64,000 nt of DNA. Origin: Flavobacterium humidisoli (GTDB lineage: Bacteria; Bacteroidota; Bacteroidia; Flavobacteriales; Flavobacteriaceae). Under the pieces are notes generated by a model. That model had not been told where the DNA came from. It saw nothing but the letters and a program-made list of their open reading frames with translations, and searched no databases. The DNA is taken from assembly GCF_023272795.1 (NCBI RefSeq), contig NZ_CP096829.1, positions 3,658,001 through 3,722,000 of the forward strand, written 5' to 3'. A program made the translations under genes and the position numbers. Positions 49,244 through 58,276 of this stretch are shown in pieces; within the stretch, counting starts at the first letter, position 1; every line of letters starts with the position of its first letter.

Positions 49244-49279
49244 AATGTTCCCAGAAAGGTAACTTTCTGGGACATTTTT
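49244..49279. terminator. Terminator between the Rossmann gene and ilvD
   Basis: AATGTTCCCAGAAAG pairs with CTTTCTGGGACATT around GTAA, with one mismatch, followed by a T-run. It can serve both convergent genes. Confidence 0.82.
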
Positions 49280-49306
49280 GATTCTATTTTTTTAGAAAAT
49301 TAAAAT

Positions 49307-50998
49307 TTAATCTAAATCGGTTTTTAATACAGCTCCCGTACTAGCATTGGTCACTAAAGATCGGTATTGTGAAAGCCATTTAGAATTTAAAGGTTTTTTC
49401 AATGGTTTGAAATTGGCTTTTCTTTTTGCGATTTCTTCATCACTTAAATTAACAGACAAAATATACTGATCTACATCAATATGAATTTCGTCTCCATCTT
49501 TAACCAAACCAATCATTCCGCCTTCTGCCGCTTCTGGAGAAACGTGTCCTATAGAAGCGCCTCTGGTTGCACCGCTGAATCTTCCGTCTGTAATCAAGGC
49601 TACAGAACTTCCAAGTCCCATTCCCATAATCAAACTGGTTGGCGAAAGCATTTCCTGCATTCCCGGTCCGCCTTTTGGGCCTTCATAACGAATAACGACT
49701 ACGTTTCCTGCTTTTACTTTTCCCATCATAATTCCGGCAATTGCTTCGGCCTGACCGTCAAAACAAACCGCTTTACCTGTAAACACGCGGTCTCCTGTTA
49801 ATCCTGCTGTTTTAATAACAGCACCTTGTTCTGCAAGATTTCCGTATAAAATAGCCAATCCGCCCACTTTGCTATACGGATTATCGATGGTATGAATGAT
49901 AGTGGTATCTTTAATTTCGGCATTCGCAATTTTTTCCAATAATGTTTCGCCTCCAATCGTAAGATTATCAATTAAAACGCCCGAACCTCTTTTGTTTATT
50001 TCTTTCATAACCGCATTTACACCGCCAGCTCTATTGATATCTTCCATATGAACGGTGCTTAGACTTGGCGAAATCTTGGCAATATGGGCAACATTTCCAG
50101 AAATGGTATTAATGTCTTGCAGTTTAAAATCGACATTGGCTTCGTTGGCAATTGCAAGCATGTGTAAAACGGTATTGGTACTTCCGCCCATTGCCATATC
50201 TACGGCAAAGGCATTACGAACGGCATTTTCGTTTAAGATATTTTTCAATTTGAATTTCTCTATTAAATGCTGATCTTTAGCAATGTCACAGATTCTCCTT
50301 GCTGCTTCGCGATACAATTGCTCGCGTTCTGGTGTCTGAGCCAAAATAGTTCCGTTTCCAGGCAGTGCAATTCCCATTGCTTCCATCAAGGTATTCATAG
50401 AATTTGCGGTAAACATTCCAGAACAGCTTCCTCCGCTCGGGCAGGCGTTGCATTCAATATCGTACAACTCTTCGTCAGAGATTTTTCCAGCTTCGTGTTT
50501 TCCAACCGCTTCAAATGCTGTCGCTAAGTCAATTGCTGTTCCGTTTTTAGTGTAACCTTTAGACATTGGTCCACCGCTTACAAAAATAGTCGGAACATCA
50601 ACGCGTAAAGCGCCCATAATCATTCCTGGAACAATTTTGTCACAGTTTGGAATTGCGATCATGGCATCCAATTTATGCGCATTCATTACACTTTCTATAG
50701 AGTTGGCGATAATTTCACGGCTTGGAAGCGAGTACAGCATTCCGTCGTGTCCCATTGCAATTCCGTCATCAATTCCAATTGTATTAAATTCAAAAGGAAC
50801 GCAGCCATTGGCCCGAATTTCTTCTTTGATAATTTCAGATACTTTATTTAAGAAAAAATGTCCCGGAATAATTTCGATAAACGAATTGGCCACTCCGATA
50901 AAAGGTTTGCTGAAATCTTCATTTTTCAAGCCCGTAGCTCGCAATAAGGATCTGTGGGGAGTTCGTTGAACACCTTTTTTTACTTCATCACTTCTCAT
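49307..50998 (-). CDS. ilvD: Dihydroxy-acid dehydratase
   Basis: 563 residues, within the family range. It dehydrates 2,3-dihydroxy-isovalerate and -methylvalerate in valine, isoleucine and leucine synthesis. The iron-sulfur cysteines lie in PNCDKIVPG (C119) and [14 protein letters not shown] (C183, C186, C192). The segment IIPGHFF lacks the PCN cysteine of the [2Fe-2S] plant-type enzymes, so an oxygen-sensitive [4Fe-4S] cluster like that of E. coli is inferred. Further motifs are [12 protein letters not shown] and [13 protein letters not shown]. Other ilv/leu genes are not adjacent. A Crp/Fnr gene lies 57 bases upstream on the same strand, so the two may be co-transcribed. Confidence 0.96.
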   Translation of the reverse strand: MRSDEVKKGVQRTPHRSLLRATGLKNEDFSKPFIGVANSFIEIIPGHFFLNKVSEIIKEEIRANGCVPFEFNTIGIDDGIAMGHDGMLYSLPSREIIANSIESVMNAHKLDAMIAIPNCDKIVPGMIMGALRVDVPTIFVSGGPMSKGYTKNGTAIDLATAFEAVGKHEAGKISDEELYDIECNACPSGGSCSGMFTANSMNTLMEAMGIALPGNGTILAQTPEREQLYREAARRICDIAKDQHLIEKFKLKNILNENAVRNAFAVDMAMGGSTNTVLHMLAIANEANVDFKLQDINTISGNVAHIAKISPSLSTVHMEDINRAGGVNAVMKEINKRGSGVLIDNLTIGGETLLEKIANAEIKDTTIIHTIDNPYSKVGGLAILYGNLAEQGAVIKTAGLTGDRVFTGKAVCFDGQAEAIAGIMMGKVKAGNVVVIRYEGPKGGPGMQEMLSPTSLIMGMGLGSSVALITDGRFSGATRGASIGHVSPEAAEGGMIGLVKDGDEIHIDVDQYILSVNLSDEEIAKRKANFKPLKKPLNSKWLSQYRSLVTNASTGAVLKTDLD

Positions 50999-51055
50999 GA
51001 TAGAAAATGTTTTTTAATGTTGTTGTTTTTTGTCTTTTGATAGTTAATAGATCGT

Positions 51056-51625
51056 TTAGATCTGTGATTTTATCCTGCTTAATGTTTCTGGCGAAATATT
51101 AAGATATGCGGCAAGATTGGCATTGGACAATCTCCGAATAAGTTCTGGGTTATTTTTAAGAAGGTTTCGATACCGTTCGGCAGCATTTTGTGTCAACAAA
51201 CTGCTAAGTTTTGAAGTAATGACCGTTAGACCATATTCTAGAATATAAATATACATTTTGTCCCATTGCGGAATGGTGTTGCGAAGATGAAAAAAATCGT
51301 CATAAGAAATCGCCAAAAGCTCCGAAGCTTCTACAGCTTCAATATATTCTGTACTAGGTTCTCTAGAAATAAAACTAACAATTGAAGTTAGAAAAGTACC
51401 TTCAAAAGCCATAAAACGAGTCGTAATATTATGATCTTCGGTGCTGTAATACAATCGCAGGCAGCCTTTTTTTATAAAATAGATTTTATCTGCCACGTTT
51501 CCACTTTTAAGCAGCGGTTCATTCTTTTTTACTTGTATTAATTTAAAGCGGGAAAGAATGGTGTTAAGGTCATCGTTTTCCAGTTGTAATCTGCTTTGAA
51601 TTAAGGTCTCAAGTTCACTCATCAT
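51056..51625 (-). CDS. Crp/Fnr-family transcriptional regulator
   Basis: 189 residues, start MM at 51625 or 51622. Cyclic-nucleotide-binding-type beta roll about 15-120 (NEPLLKSGNVADKIYFIKKGCLRLYY) and a C-terminal winged helix with the recognition region NANLAAYLNISPETLSRIKSQI in part. No Fnr-type N-terminal cysteine cluster is seen. It is the upstream neighbour of ilvD. A minus-strand -7 box TATTTTTG (51654-51647) and a TTGAC-N4-GTCAA palindrome (51677-51690) lie in front, suggesting self-regulation or control by another family member. The effector is unknown. Confidence 0.88.
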   Translation of the reverse strand: MMSELETLIQSRLQLENDDLNTILSRFKLIQVKKNEPLLKSGNVADKIYFIKKGCLRLYYSTEDHNITTRFMAFEGTFLTSIVSFISREPSTEYIEAVEASELLAISYDDFFHLRNTIPQWDKMYIYILEYGLTVITSKLSSLLTQNAAERYRNLLKNNPELIRRLSNANLAAYLNISPETLSRIKSQI

Positions 51626-51676
51626 TTCTCAAAAATTAATCATTTCCAAAAATAAAGCTAATAAGGGAGAAAAACA

Positions 51677-51690
51677 TTGACGAATGTCAA
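51677..51690 (-). promoter_or_regulatory. Fnr/Crp-type palindrome upstream of the Crp/Fnr gene
   Basis: TTGACGAATGTCAA is an inverted repeat with the Fnr-box spacing (five bases, four, five). It lies 52 bases upstream of the start codon, at the position of the -33 region for the -7 box at 51647-51654. Confidence 0.6.
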
Positions 51691-51813
51691 AATCGGTTTA
51701 AGAATGAATATAAATAAAACTTTACGCCTTAATGAGCAATTTTTCGATGGATGGAAAAAGAGACTTAAAGTATAATCTCGAAAAGCCGCTAATACGCCAA
51801 GTTTTGAAGTTTT

Positions 51814-51840
51814 AATCTGCTCAAATCTGCGGAATCTGTG
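51814..51840. repeat. AATCTGC-type intergenic repeat
   Basis: AATCTGC occurs at 51814 and 51824, and AATCTGTG at 51833, in a stretch without coding potential before the AraC gene. The wording matches the GCAGATT/AATCTGC element at 3141-3168. Confidence 0.5.
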
Positions 51841-51871
51841 TGAAACAAAAACAAATCTGTAATTTAGTAAA

Positions 51872-52684
51872 ATGAAAATCAAATTAAAACAATCTTCTTT
51901 TCTAGAAAAGGGAATCAACGAGCCCTATTACAACATTTTAATGTTTGATGGAGAAGCGGCTTTTTCTGTTGATTTAAGCGATTACGAATGCAAAGGGAAA
52001 TGTTTTTTGTTTTTAACGCCATACCAGTTATTGCAATGGAAAAATTCGACTGCATCTTTTATAAATATTCTCCGTTTTCATGGCGACTTTTATTGCATTG
52101 AATACCATAAAAAAGAAGTGGCTTGTAATGGAATTTTATTTAATGATATTTATAGCGAACCTTTTGTAACGGTTTCCGATTTTATTTACGAAGAAATCGC
52201 GAGTATTATGGAACGAATGAAAAGGGTAGAAGACTCTGAATTGGATTATGATAATTCGATTTTAAAATCCTATCTGCAGGTTATTCTAGCCTTGAGCAGC
52301 AAAGAAAAACAGCTCAAAATGTCTCCACAGATTCAGGAATCTATTGGAAATGCTGATATTTTGAAGTTTCAGCATTTGTTAGATACTCATTTTCTTGAGG
52401 CTAAAGAAGTCGCTTTTTATGCCTCTAAATACAATTTGAGTGTAAATACTTTTAGCAAAAGAATCAAAAAGCATTTCGGAAAATCGCCTTCGCAGCTTAT
52501 TCAGGACCGTATTGTTTTGGAAGCCAAGAAACAGCTGCATTTAACAACGAAGACGATAAAAGAAATAGCAGACGATCTTAATTTTGAAGACGAATTTTAT
52601 TTCAGCCGATATTTCAAGAAAAGTGTAGGCATTTCGCCCAAAGAATTTAGAAAAGAAGTTGGCATTTCTATCGTGGCAAAATAG
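51872..52684 (+). CDS. AraC-family transcriptional regulator
   Basis: 270 residues. The N-terminal ligand domain (about 1-150) contains several cysteines (YECKGKCFLF, YCIEYHKKEVACNG) that could be redox-active. The C-terminal domain (about 175-262) holds the double helix-turn-helix, with YNLSVNTFSKRIKKHFGKSPSQL and EIADDLNFEDEFYFSRYFKKSVG in parts as its two recognition units. The next gene, 78 bases downstream on the same strand, is a DUF417 membrane protein. In E. coli the AraC-type RclR controls rclC, also a DUF417 gene, so a similar stress role is possible. Confidence 0.87.
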   Translation: MKIKLKQSSFLEKGINEPYYNILMFDGEAAFSVDLSDYECKGKCFLFLTPYQLLQWKNSTASFINILRFHGDFYCIEYHKKEVACNGILFNDIYSEPFVTVSDFIYEEIASIMERMKRVEDSELDYDNSILKSYLQVILALSSKEKQLKMSPQIQESIGNADILKFQHLLDTHFLEAKEVAFYASKYNLSVNTFSKRIKKHFGKSPSQLIQDRIVLEAKKQLHLTTKTIKEIADDLNFEDEFYFSRYFKKSVGISPKEFRKEVGISIVAK

Positions 52685-52731
52685 TCCATGAAAACTCCTT
52701 TTCGTCCATTTTTATCCAGATAGCTATAAAG

Positions 52732-52739
52732 TAATTTTG
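52732..52739 (+). promoter_or_regulatory. Possible -7 element of the DUF417 gene
   Basis: TAATTTTG, 23 bases before the start codon. No clear TTG stands at the -33 distance, which would suit an activator-dependent promoter under the AraC protein. Confidence 0.4.
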
Positions 52740-52762
52740 GTATGTATTAAAACAGAATCAAA

Positions 52763-53374
52763 ATGGAAAAATTTATAAGATTTATTGCTGGTGGACAAAA
52801 CAATTTTATTCACTTTTTAAGAATTGCCATATTTGTTGTAATGGCATGGATTGGCGGATTAAAAGCTTTTAAATATGAAGCTGACGGAATTGTTCCGCTG
52901 GTTGCGAATAGTCCGTTTATGAGTTTCTTTTATAAAGATGCAAATAAACAAGTTGTGAATGATGATGGTAAAACCGTCAAAGCCTACACACTTTACAAAA
53001 ACGTTGAAGGTAAAACTGTGGAGAAAAACGTTGCATGGCACGAAGCCAACGGAACTTATATTTTCTCTTACGGATTAGGAACTGTTATTGTGACAATTGG
53101 CTTGTTGGTTCTTTTGGGAATTTGGTTTCCTAAAGTCGGTTTTGTGGGTGGACTTCTAACGTTCGGGATGGCATTTGTAACCCTATCTTTTTTAATCACC
53201 ACACCAGAAGTTTACGTTCCGAATTTGGGTGGCGATTTCCCAACTCCAGAATTTGGTTTTCCCTATCTTTCTGTCGGAGGCCGTTTGGTTCTCAAAGACA
53301 TTATCATGATGAGCGGTGGATTGATTGTAGCTTCAGACAGTGCAAATAAAATTTTGCAACGATTTTACGCGTAA
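52763..53374 (+). CDS. DUF417-family inner-membrane protein (RclC/YkgB-like)
   Basis: 203 residues with four predicted membrane helices: about 17-37 (FLRIAIFVVMAWIGGLKAF), 95-118 (IFSYGLGTVIVTIGLLVLLG), 122-148 (VGFVGGLLTFGMAFVTLSFL) and near 175-192. The motif IGGLKAFKYEADGIVPLVANSPFM is family-typical. Between helices 1 and 2 an extra soluble loop (about 58-90) rich in K, V and N is longer than I expect for the family. The E. coli homologue is part of the reactive-chlorine rclABC operon. The biochemical function is unknown. It is paired with the AraC regulator upstream. Confidence 0.87.
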   Translation: MEKFIRFIAGGQNNFIHFLRIAIFVVMAWIGGLKAFKYEADGIVPLVANSPFMSFFYKDANKQVVNDDGKTVKAYTLYKNVEGKTVEKNVAWHEANGTYIFSYGLGTVIVTIGLLVLLGIWFPKVGFVGGLLTFGMAFVTLSFLITTPEVYVPNLGGDFPTPEFGFPYLSVGGRLVLKDIIMMSGGLIVASDSANKILQRFYA

Positions 53375-53383
53375 CCAAAATAA

Positions 53384-53421
53384 AAAAAGCTGTGCAAGGG
53401 CTCAGACTCGCACAGCTTTTT
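53384..53421. terminator. Bidirectional terminator
   Basis: AAAAAGCTGTGC (53384-53395) pairs perfectly with GCACAGCTTTTT (53410-53421), between the convergent DUF417 gene and the ABC operon. Confidence 0.9.
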
Positions 53422-53439
53422 ATAAAAACTCAAAAGTAA

Positions 53440-55863
53440 TTATTCATATTTTAAATATTGCAAAACATCTACTTTTGTTGCCTGATAGGCTTTTGCTAAA
53501 ACAATGCATAATGTTAGAAATAATAAAAGCAAAAATGAAAGTAGAAACGGCAGCATCGGAATTTCGATTCTAAAAGCAAAATTATTCAGCCATTTCTGCA
53601 ATAAAAAATAAGCAGGAAATACAGCAATAAGAAAACCTATTGCACAATAAACAACATATTGTTTAGACAGTTCTTTCAATAAGATATTGGTTTCTGCGCC
53701 CAAAGTTTTTCGAATCGCAATTTCTTTCATTCTACGCTGAATTGAATAGGAAGCCAAAGCGAATAATCCAAACAAAGCAATAAGTATTACAACAATGTTT
53801 AGTAAAGAAAATAAATTCTTTTGCTTGACATAAGACTCATAAGTTCTGGCATATTCTTTATCAGCAAAATCGTATTGAAAAGGATATTCGGTATCGACTT
53901 TTGTCTTCCAGAATTTTTCGATTGCTGCAATAGAACTCTGAATCTGATCTGCTTTTAATTTTACATAGATCCGATTCATTTCATCGGCCATATCCAGTGA
54001 TTTTATGTGATAAAAAGTAATTGGCGGAACATCAACTTCTGGACTTAACAGATTAAAATCTTTTACTACGCCAATAATCCTCATTTTCTGATTTCCAATT
54101 TTTATCTCTTTACCAATTGGATCTTTGATCTGCATTAAACTCAATGATTTTTCATTAACTAAAACCGAATTTATGGTATCTGAAGCTATATTTGGACTCA
54201 GATTTCTGCCTTTTATTACTTTTATATTTAGCAGATTTAGCATATCATAATCAAGTCCAATTGCTTTTTGTTTGAAAAGAACATCACGATACCAAATTGG
54301 CCACTGAGAATCGTCAGCTCCATCAAAAGAAAGAAGACCGGTTGAAACACTTTCAACGCCTTTAATTTTTGAAAGTTCCTGTTTTATGGTATTGTATCTT
54401 TCAAAAATATTCTTTCCAATGTTTTCTCCCTTATAATACGAAGAGGGCAGATTTAACGAAATTGCCATAACCTGATCGCCTTTAAAACCAAGATCTTTGT
54501 TGTTTAGAAATTTAATTTGCTGATAAACAATTACAGAACCAATGATAAAGAAGGAAGCAATTGCAAATTGGAAAATCAGCATTCCGTTTCTAATCCAAAC
54601 GCCGCTTTTGCTTCGGGAAAAATTGCCTCTTAAGACTTTTAAAGTCTCAAAATTAGCCACATATAATGCAGGAAATATTCCAGCAAACACAATGGTTATG
54701 ATAAAAACCAGCATTAATTGAACATAAAATTGGCTTTCAACTATTTTTAAATTTTTTTCTAGAAAGGAATTGTAGTAGGGAAGTGCAATTTCTACAATCA
54801 TTAATGCTAATAAAACCGAAAAAGCAGTTATTAAAATGGTTTCAAAAATAAATTGCCAAACAATCTGCTTTTTTGAAGCGCCCAAAACTTTACGGACCCC
54901 GACTTCTTTGGCTCTTTTAATCGAATTTGCTGTTGCCAGATTGATGTAATTGACAATTGACAGAATAAGAATCAAAACCGATAAGCAAGCCATAATTACC
55001 AGAAACTGATAGTTTCCTCTGCCTTCAGGATAACCGTCGGTTACAGAATGTAATCTCGCTGATGATAGCGGTTCCATTAAAACTTTGAAGCTTCCCATTT
55101 TCTTGACCATTTCTGCAGGAGTAAAACCTGCTTGTTTGGCGGTTCTTACAATAACTTCGTCATAAAATACTTGATCAAGCATTTTTCGGGTAGATTCCAC
55201 TTTTGATGGATCTTTTAGTTTTACTAGTACTTTTAAAACAAAAAGGCCAGGATTTTTAGCCGGATCTACCAAGTCTTTCATCCGATTTATCACTATGTTT
55301 GGTGCGATCGATGAATTTCCAGAAATACGATAAACGCCTGAAATCGTAAACGTAGCATCCAGACAATTGATTTGCTTGCCTATCGGATTTTTATTTCCAA
55401 AAAAGCGTTCAGCAAGTTTTTCTGAAATGGCAATACTGTTTTCGTCTTTTATAGCAGATTTGGCATTTCCATAAATAAATTCAAAGGGAAAAAGAGAGAA
55501 GAAATCTTTTTCGGCATTTATGATTTTATCTACAAATTCCTTTTGTCCATTATAAATCACTTTGTCTTTTTGATACCATTCATCTGCGTAAACAACAGTT
55601 TCTACATTGGGATCATTTTCTAGATGAGGTTTTAGACGTACAGGGTTATTTGCCGTTACAGGCATATCACTTAATTGCGCTAAAACCTGATAAACCTTAT
55701 CTTTTTCCGGATTCCAAGTATTGTAGCTTTGTTCGTCGTTCCAATACAGGAGCGCGAAAATTAGACCCGAAATTCCAATTGACAATCCGAGAATATTGAG
55801 TGCAGTAAATAATTTATTGTGTTTTATCTGATAGATAAATATATTGATCCAGTTTCTTAACAT
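53440..55863 (-). CDS. FtsX/MacB-type ABC permease (third paralog)
   Basis: 807 residues. An N-terminal helix (about 20-42) follows the paralog signature NWINIFIYQIKHNKLFTALN. A periplasmic MacB_PCD-like domain, a first FtsX block of helices (about 285-435, with RAKEVGVRKVLGASKKQIV), a second periplasmic domain and a second FtsX block (about 680-805, MKEIAIRKTLGAETNILLKEL) complete it. Duplicated FtsX units mark the mechanotransmission permeases that move lipids, peptides or drugs in the periplasm. It ends the operon and is the most diverged of the three paralogs here. It needs the ATPase encoded at 60692-61402. Confidence 0.9.
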   Translation of the reverse strand: MLRNWINIFIYQIKHNKLFTALNILGLSIGISGLIFALLYWNDEQSYNTWNPEKDKVYQVLAQLSDMPVTANNPVRLKPHLENDPNVETVVYADEWYQKDKVIYNGQKEFVDKIINAEKDFFSLFPFEFIYGNAKSAIKDENSIAISEKLAERFFGNKNPIGKQINCLDATFTISGVYRISGNSSIAPNIVINRMKDLVDPAKNPGLFVLKVLVKLKDPSKVESTRKMLDQVFYDEVIVRTAKQAGFTPAEMVKKMGSFKVLMEPLSSARLHSVTDGYPEGRGNYQFLVIMACLSVLILILSIVNYINLATANSIKRAKEVGVRKVLGASKKQIVWQFIFETILITAFSVLLALMIVEIALPYYNSFLEKNLKIVESQFYVQLMLVFIITIVFAGIFPALYVANFETLKVLRGNFSRSKSGVWIRNGMLIFQFAIASFFIIGSVIVYQQIKFLNNKDLGFKGDQVMAISLNLPSSYYKGENIGKNIFERYNTIKQELSKIKGVESVSTGLLSFDGADDSQWPIWYRDVLFKQKAIGLDYDMLNLLNIKVIKGRNLSPNIASDTINSVLVNEKSLSLMQIKDPIGKEIKIGNQKMRIIGVVKDFNLLSPEVDVPPITFYHIKSLDMADEMNRIYVKLKADQIQSSIAAIEKFWKTKVDTEYPFQYDFADKEYARTYESYVKQKNLFSLLNIVVILIALFGLFALASYSIQRRMKEIAIRKTLGAETNILLKELSKQYVVYCAIGFLIAVFPAYFLLQKWLNNFAFRIEIPMLPFLLSFLLLLFLTLCIVLAKAYQATKVDVLQYLKYE

Positions 55864-58275
55864 CTATTCGTATTTAAGGTATTTTAAAATATCCACTTTG
55901 GTTACTTGGTAAGCCTTTGCTAAAACAATCGTTAGCGTTAAAAATAAAAGAGAAACAAAAGCAACTAGAAAAGGAAGAAACGGAATATCGATTCGAGAAG
56001 CAAAATTTTCAAGCCATTTCTGCATTAATAAATAAGCTGGAACAATTCCGATTAAGAAACCAATTACACAGAAAAGGACATACTGTTTCGATAATTCTTT
56101 CAGTAAAGTATTGGTTTCAGCGCCAAGCGTTTTTCTGATTGCAATTTCGCGTAATCTTCTTTCCATAGAAAAAGAGGCAAGGGCGAATAATCCGAAAACG
56201 GCAATTAAGATTACAACAACATTCAGCAAAGCAAATAAATTTCTCTGATCTTCGTATTTTTTATAAGTACGGGCAAAGTTTTTATCTACAAAATCATATT
56301 CAAACGGATATTCCTGATCAACATTAGATTTCCAGAATTTGTTGATGGCAGCAATGGTTTCGGGCATTTTATCTGGAAATATTTTTACAGAGATGTTTCG
56401 CATATCATTTGGCATCCAGTCAAAAGCCTTGATATGAAAGAAAATCATAGGTGCCACATTATATTCTAATCCGACGTAATGGAAATTTTTGACAATACCA
56501 ATAACTTTAAACTTCTGCCCGCCAAAAGTGATTTCTTTATTTACAGGATCTTTTTCTTGAAGCGTTTTTGCAGCAGTTTCATTCAGTAAAGCGCTCGAAA
56601 TGCTGTCTGTAGCCAGTTTAGGATTTAAATCTCTGCCTTTTAATATTTTGATTCCCAAAAGTTCTAACTCACCAAAATCCATTGGCATTTCCTGTGTTAC
56701 AACCTCTTTGTTGGATTTATAATGAAGACCTTGCCAAGAATTCTCATTGCTTCCAATAGAAAACATTCCTGCAGAAACCGCTTGAACACCTTTAATTTTT
56801 AAAAGCTCTTCTTTGATCATTTTATACCTTTCATACTGATTTTTTCCTTTTTGCGGTTTAAAAGAAATATCCATAACCTGAGCGCCATTAAAACCTAGAT
56901 CTTTTTCGACCATAAAATTTACCTGTTTGTAAACAATAAAAGATCCGATGATAAAAAGCGTAGCTATAGAAAATTGCAGTACCAGCATTCCGTTACGAAT
57001 CCAGACTCCGTTTTTACTTCTCGAAAAATTGCCTTTTAACACTTTTAAAGTTTCAAAATTGGAAATGTAAACCGCAGGAAAGACGCCAGAAACCAGTATA
57101 ACAACAAAGAAAATTACAATTAGCTGAAGGTAAAATTGAGTTCCTATCAAAACTAGATTTTTGTCTAGAAATGCATTATAAAATGGCAAAGAAAGTTCTA
57201 CAATTACCATGGCTAGCAGAACAGAAAACAGCGTTATAAGTATAGTTTCAAACACAAACTGAGCTATAATCTGAGATTTTGTAGCGCCAACTATTTTACG
57301 AACTCCAACTTCTTTTGCTCGTTTTACCGCGTTTGCTGTAGCCATATTGATATAATTGACAATTGATAAAATTAAAATCAGGATTGATAACCCCATTATT
57401 ATTTTTAAGAACTGTAAATTGGCGTTTTTTTCAGGAAAAGCGTAATTTCCTTGATTAAGTCTTGATTTTGTAAACGGAAGAAGCCTTGCTTTTATAGGAT
57501 CTCCGTATTGTTTAATAAACTGTTCCAGCGATAAACCTTCATCTTTTGCCTGTTTCTTGTAATTGTTTTCGAGAAATATTTTATCTAAGTTTTGAATAAC
57601 GGCTGTAGTATCGCTTGGTCTTTTAAGCTTTAACATTAGTCCGTAACTGAAGCCCCAATTATCTTTATTTTGCTCTAATTCCTCTTCTACAATCGGAGTA
57701 ATTACGGAAGGCATTACCGATGATTTTTGAGGCATTTTGTAAACACCGCGAACAACAAAAATATGATCTGCATATTTCACCTGTTTACCCATTGGGTTTT
57801 CATTCTTAAAAATGCGTGCTGCAGTTTCTTCAGAAAGAGCCATGCTGTTGCGATCAGCGAAGACCGTTTTGGCATTACCTTGAATAAATTCAAAAGGAAA
57901 GAAAGAAAAGAAACTCCTTTCGGCAGAAAAGATTTTGTCAATCAATTCGATTTTTCCTTTGTATTGAATTGTTTCAGTAGTATAATTTACTCTAAAATAA
58001 CAGTATTTATCCAAATACGAAGTAGTTGCATTAAGCATTCTGCCTGGAATTGGAGAGTTTGTTGTCCAGATATTACCACCGCCAAAATCGTTCATGACGA
58101 TAAAAATTTTATCTTTCTCAGGATTCCACTGATCATAAGAATGTTCGTCGTTCCAGTACAGAATCGCGAAAATTAAACCCGCAATTCCAATGCTTAAGCC
58201 CAAGATATTTAGGGCTGTAAAGAATTTGTTATTCTTTATGTGGTATATAAATATGTTTGTCCAATTTTTAATCAT
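55864..58275 (-). CDS. FtsX/MacB-type ABC permease (second paralog)
   Basis: 803 residues with the same double-FtsX layout as its neighbours: N-terminal helix, periplasmic domain, first helix block with RAKEVGVRKIVGATKSQII, second periplasmic domain and a C-terminal block with LREIAIRKTLGAETNTLLKEL. Its stop and the next start are directly adjacent, and the gap to the preceding permease is one base, so expression is coupled. By eye it is closer to the first paralog than to the third. The periplasmic domains differ most, which suggests different cargo or partners. Confidence 0.9.
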   Translation of the reverse strand: MIKNWTNIFIYHIKNNKFFTALNILGLSIGIAGLIFAILYWNDEHSYDQWNPEKDKIFIVMNDFGGGNIWTTNSPIPGRMLNATTSYLDKYCYFRVNYTTETIQYKGKIELIDKIFSAERSFFSFFPFEFIQGNAKTVFADRNSMALSEETAARIFKNENPMGKQVKYADHIFVVRGVYKMPQKSSVMPSVITPIVEEELEQNKDNWGFSYGLMLKLKRPSDTTAVIQNLDKIFLENNYKKQAKDEGLSLEQFIKQYGDPIKARLLPFTKSRLNQGNYAFPEKNANLQFLKIIMGLSILILILSIVNYINMATANAVKRAKEVGVRKIVGATKSQIIAQFVFETILITLFSVLLAMVIVELSLPFYNAFLDKNLVLIGTQFYLQLIVIFFVVILVSGVFPAVYISNFETLKVLKGNFSRSKNGVWIRNGMLVLQFSIATLFIIGSFIVYKQVNFMVEKDLGFNGAQVMDISFKPQKGKNQYERYKMIKEELLKIKGVQAVSAGMFSIGSNENSWQGLHYKSNKEVVTQEMPMDFGELELLGIKILKGRDLNPKLATDSISSALLNETAAKTLQEKDPVNKEITFGGQKFKVIGIVKNFHYVGLEYNVAPMIFFHIKAFDWMPNDMRNISVKIFPDKMPETIAAINKFWKSNVDQEYPFEYDFVDKNFARTYKKYEDQRNLFALLNVVVILIAVFGLFALASFSMERRLREIAIRKTLGAETNTLLKELSKQYVLFCVIGFLIGIVPAYLLMQKWLENFASRIDIPFLPFLVAFVSLLFLTLTIVLAKAYQVTKVDILKYLKYE

Positions 58276-58276
58276 C

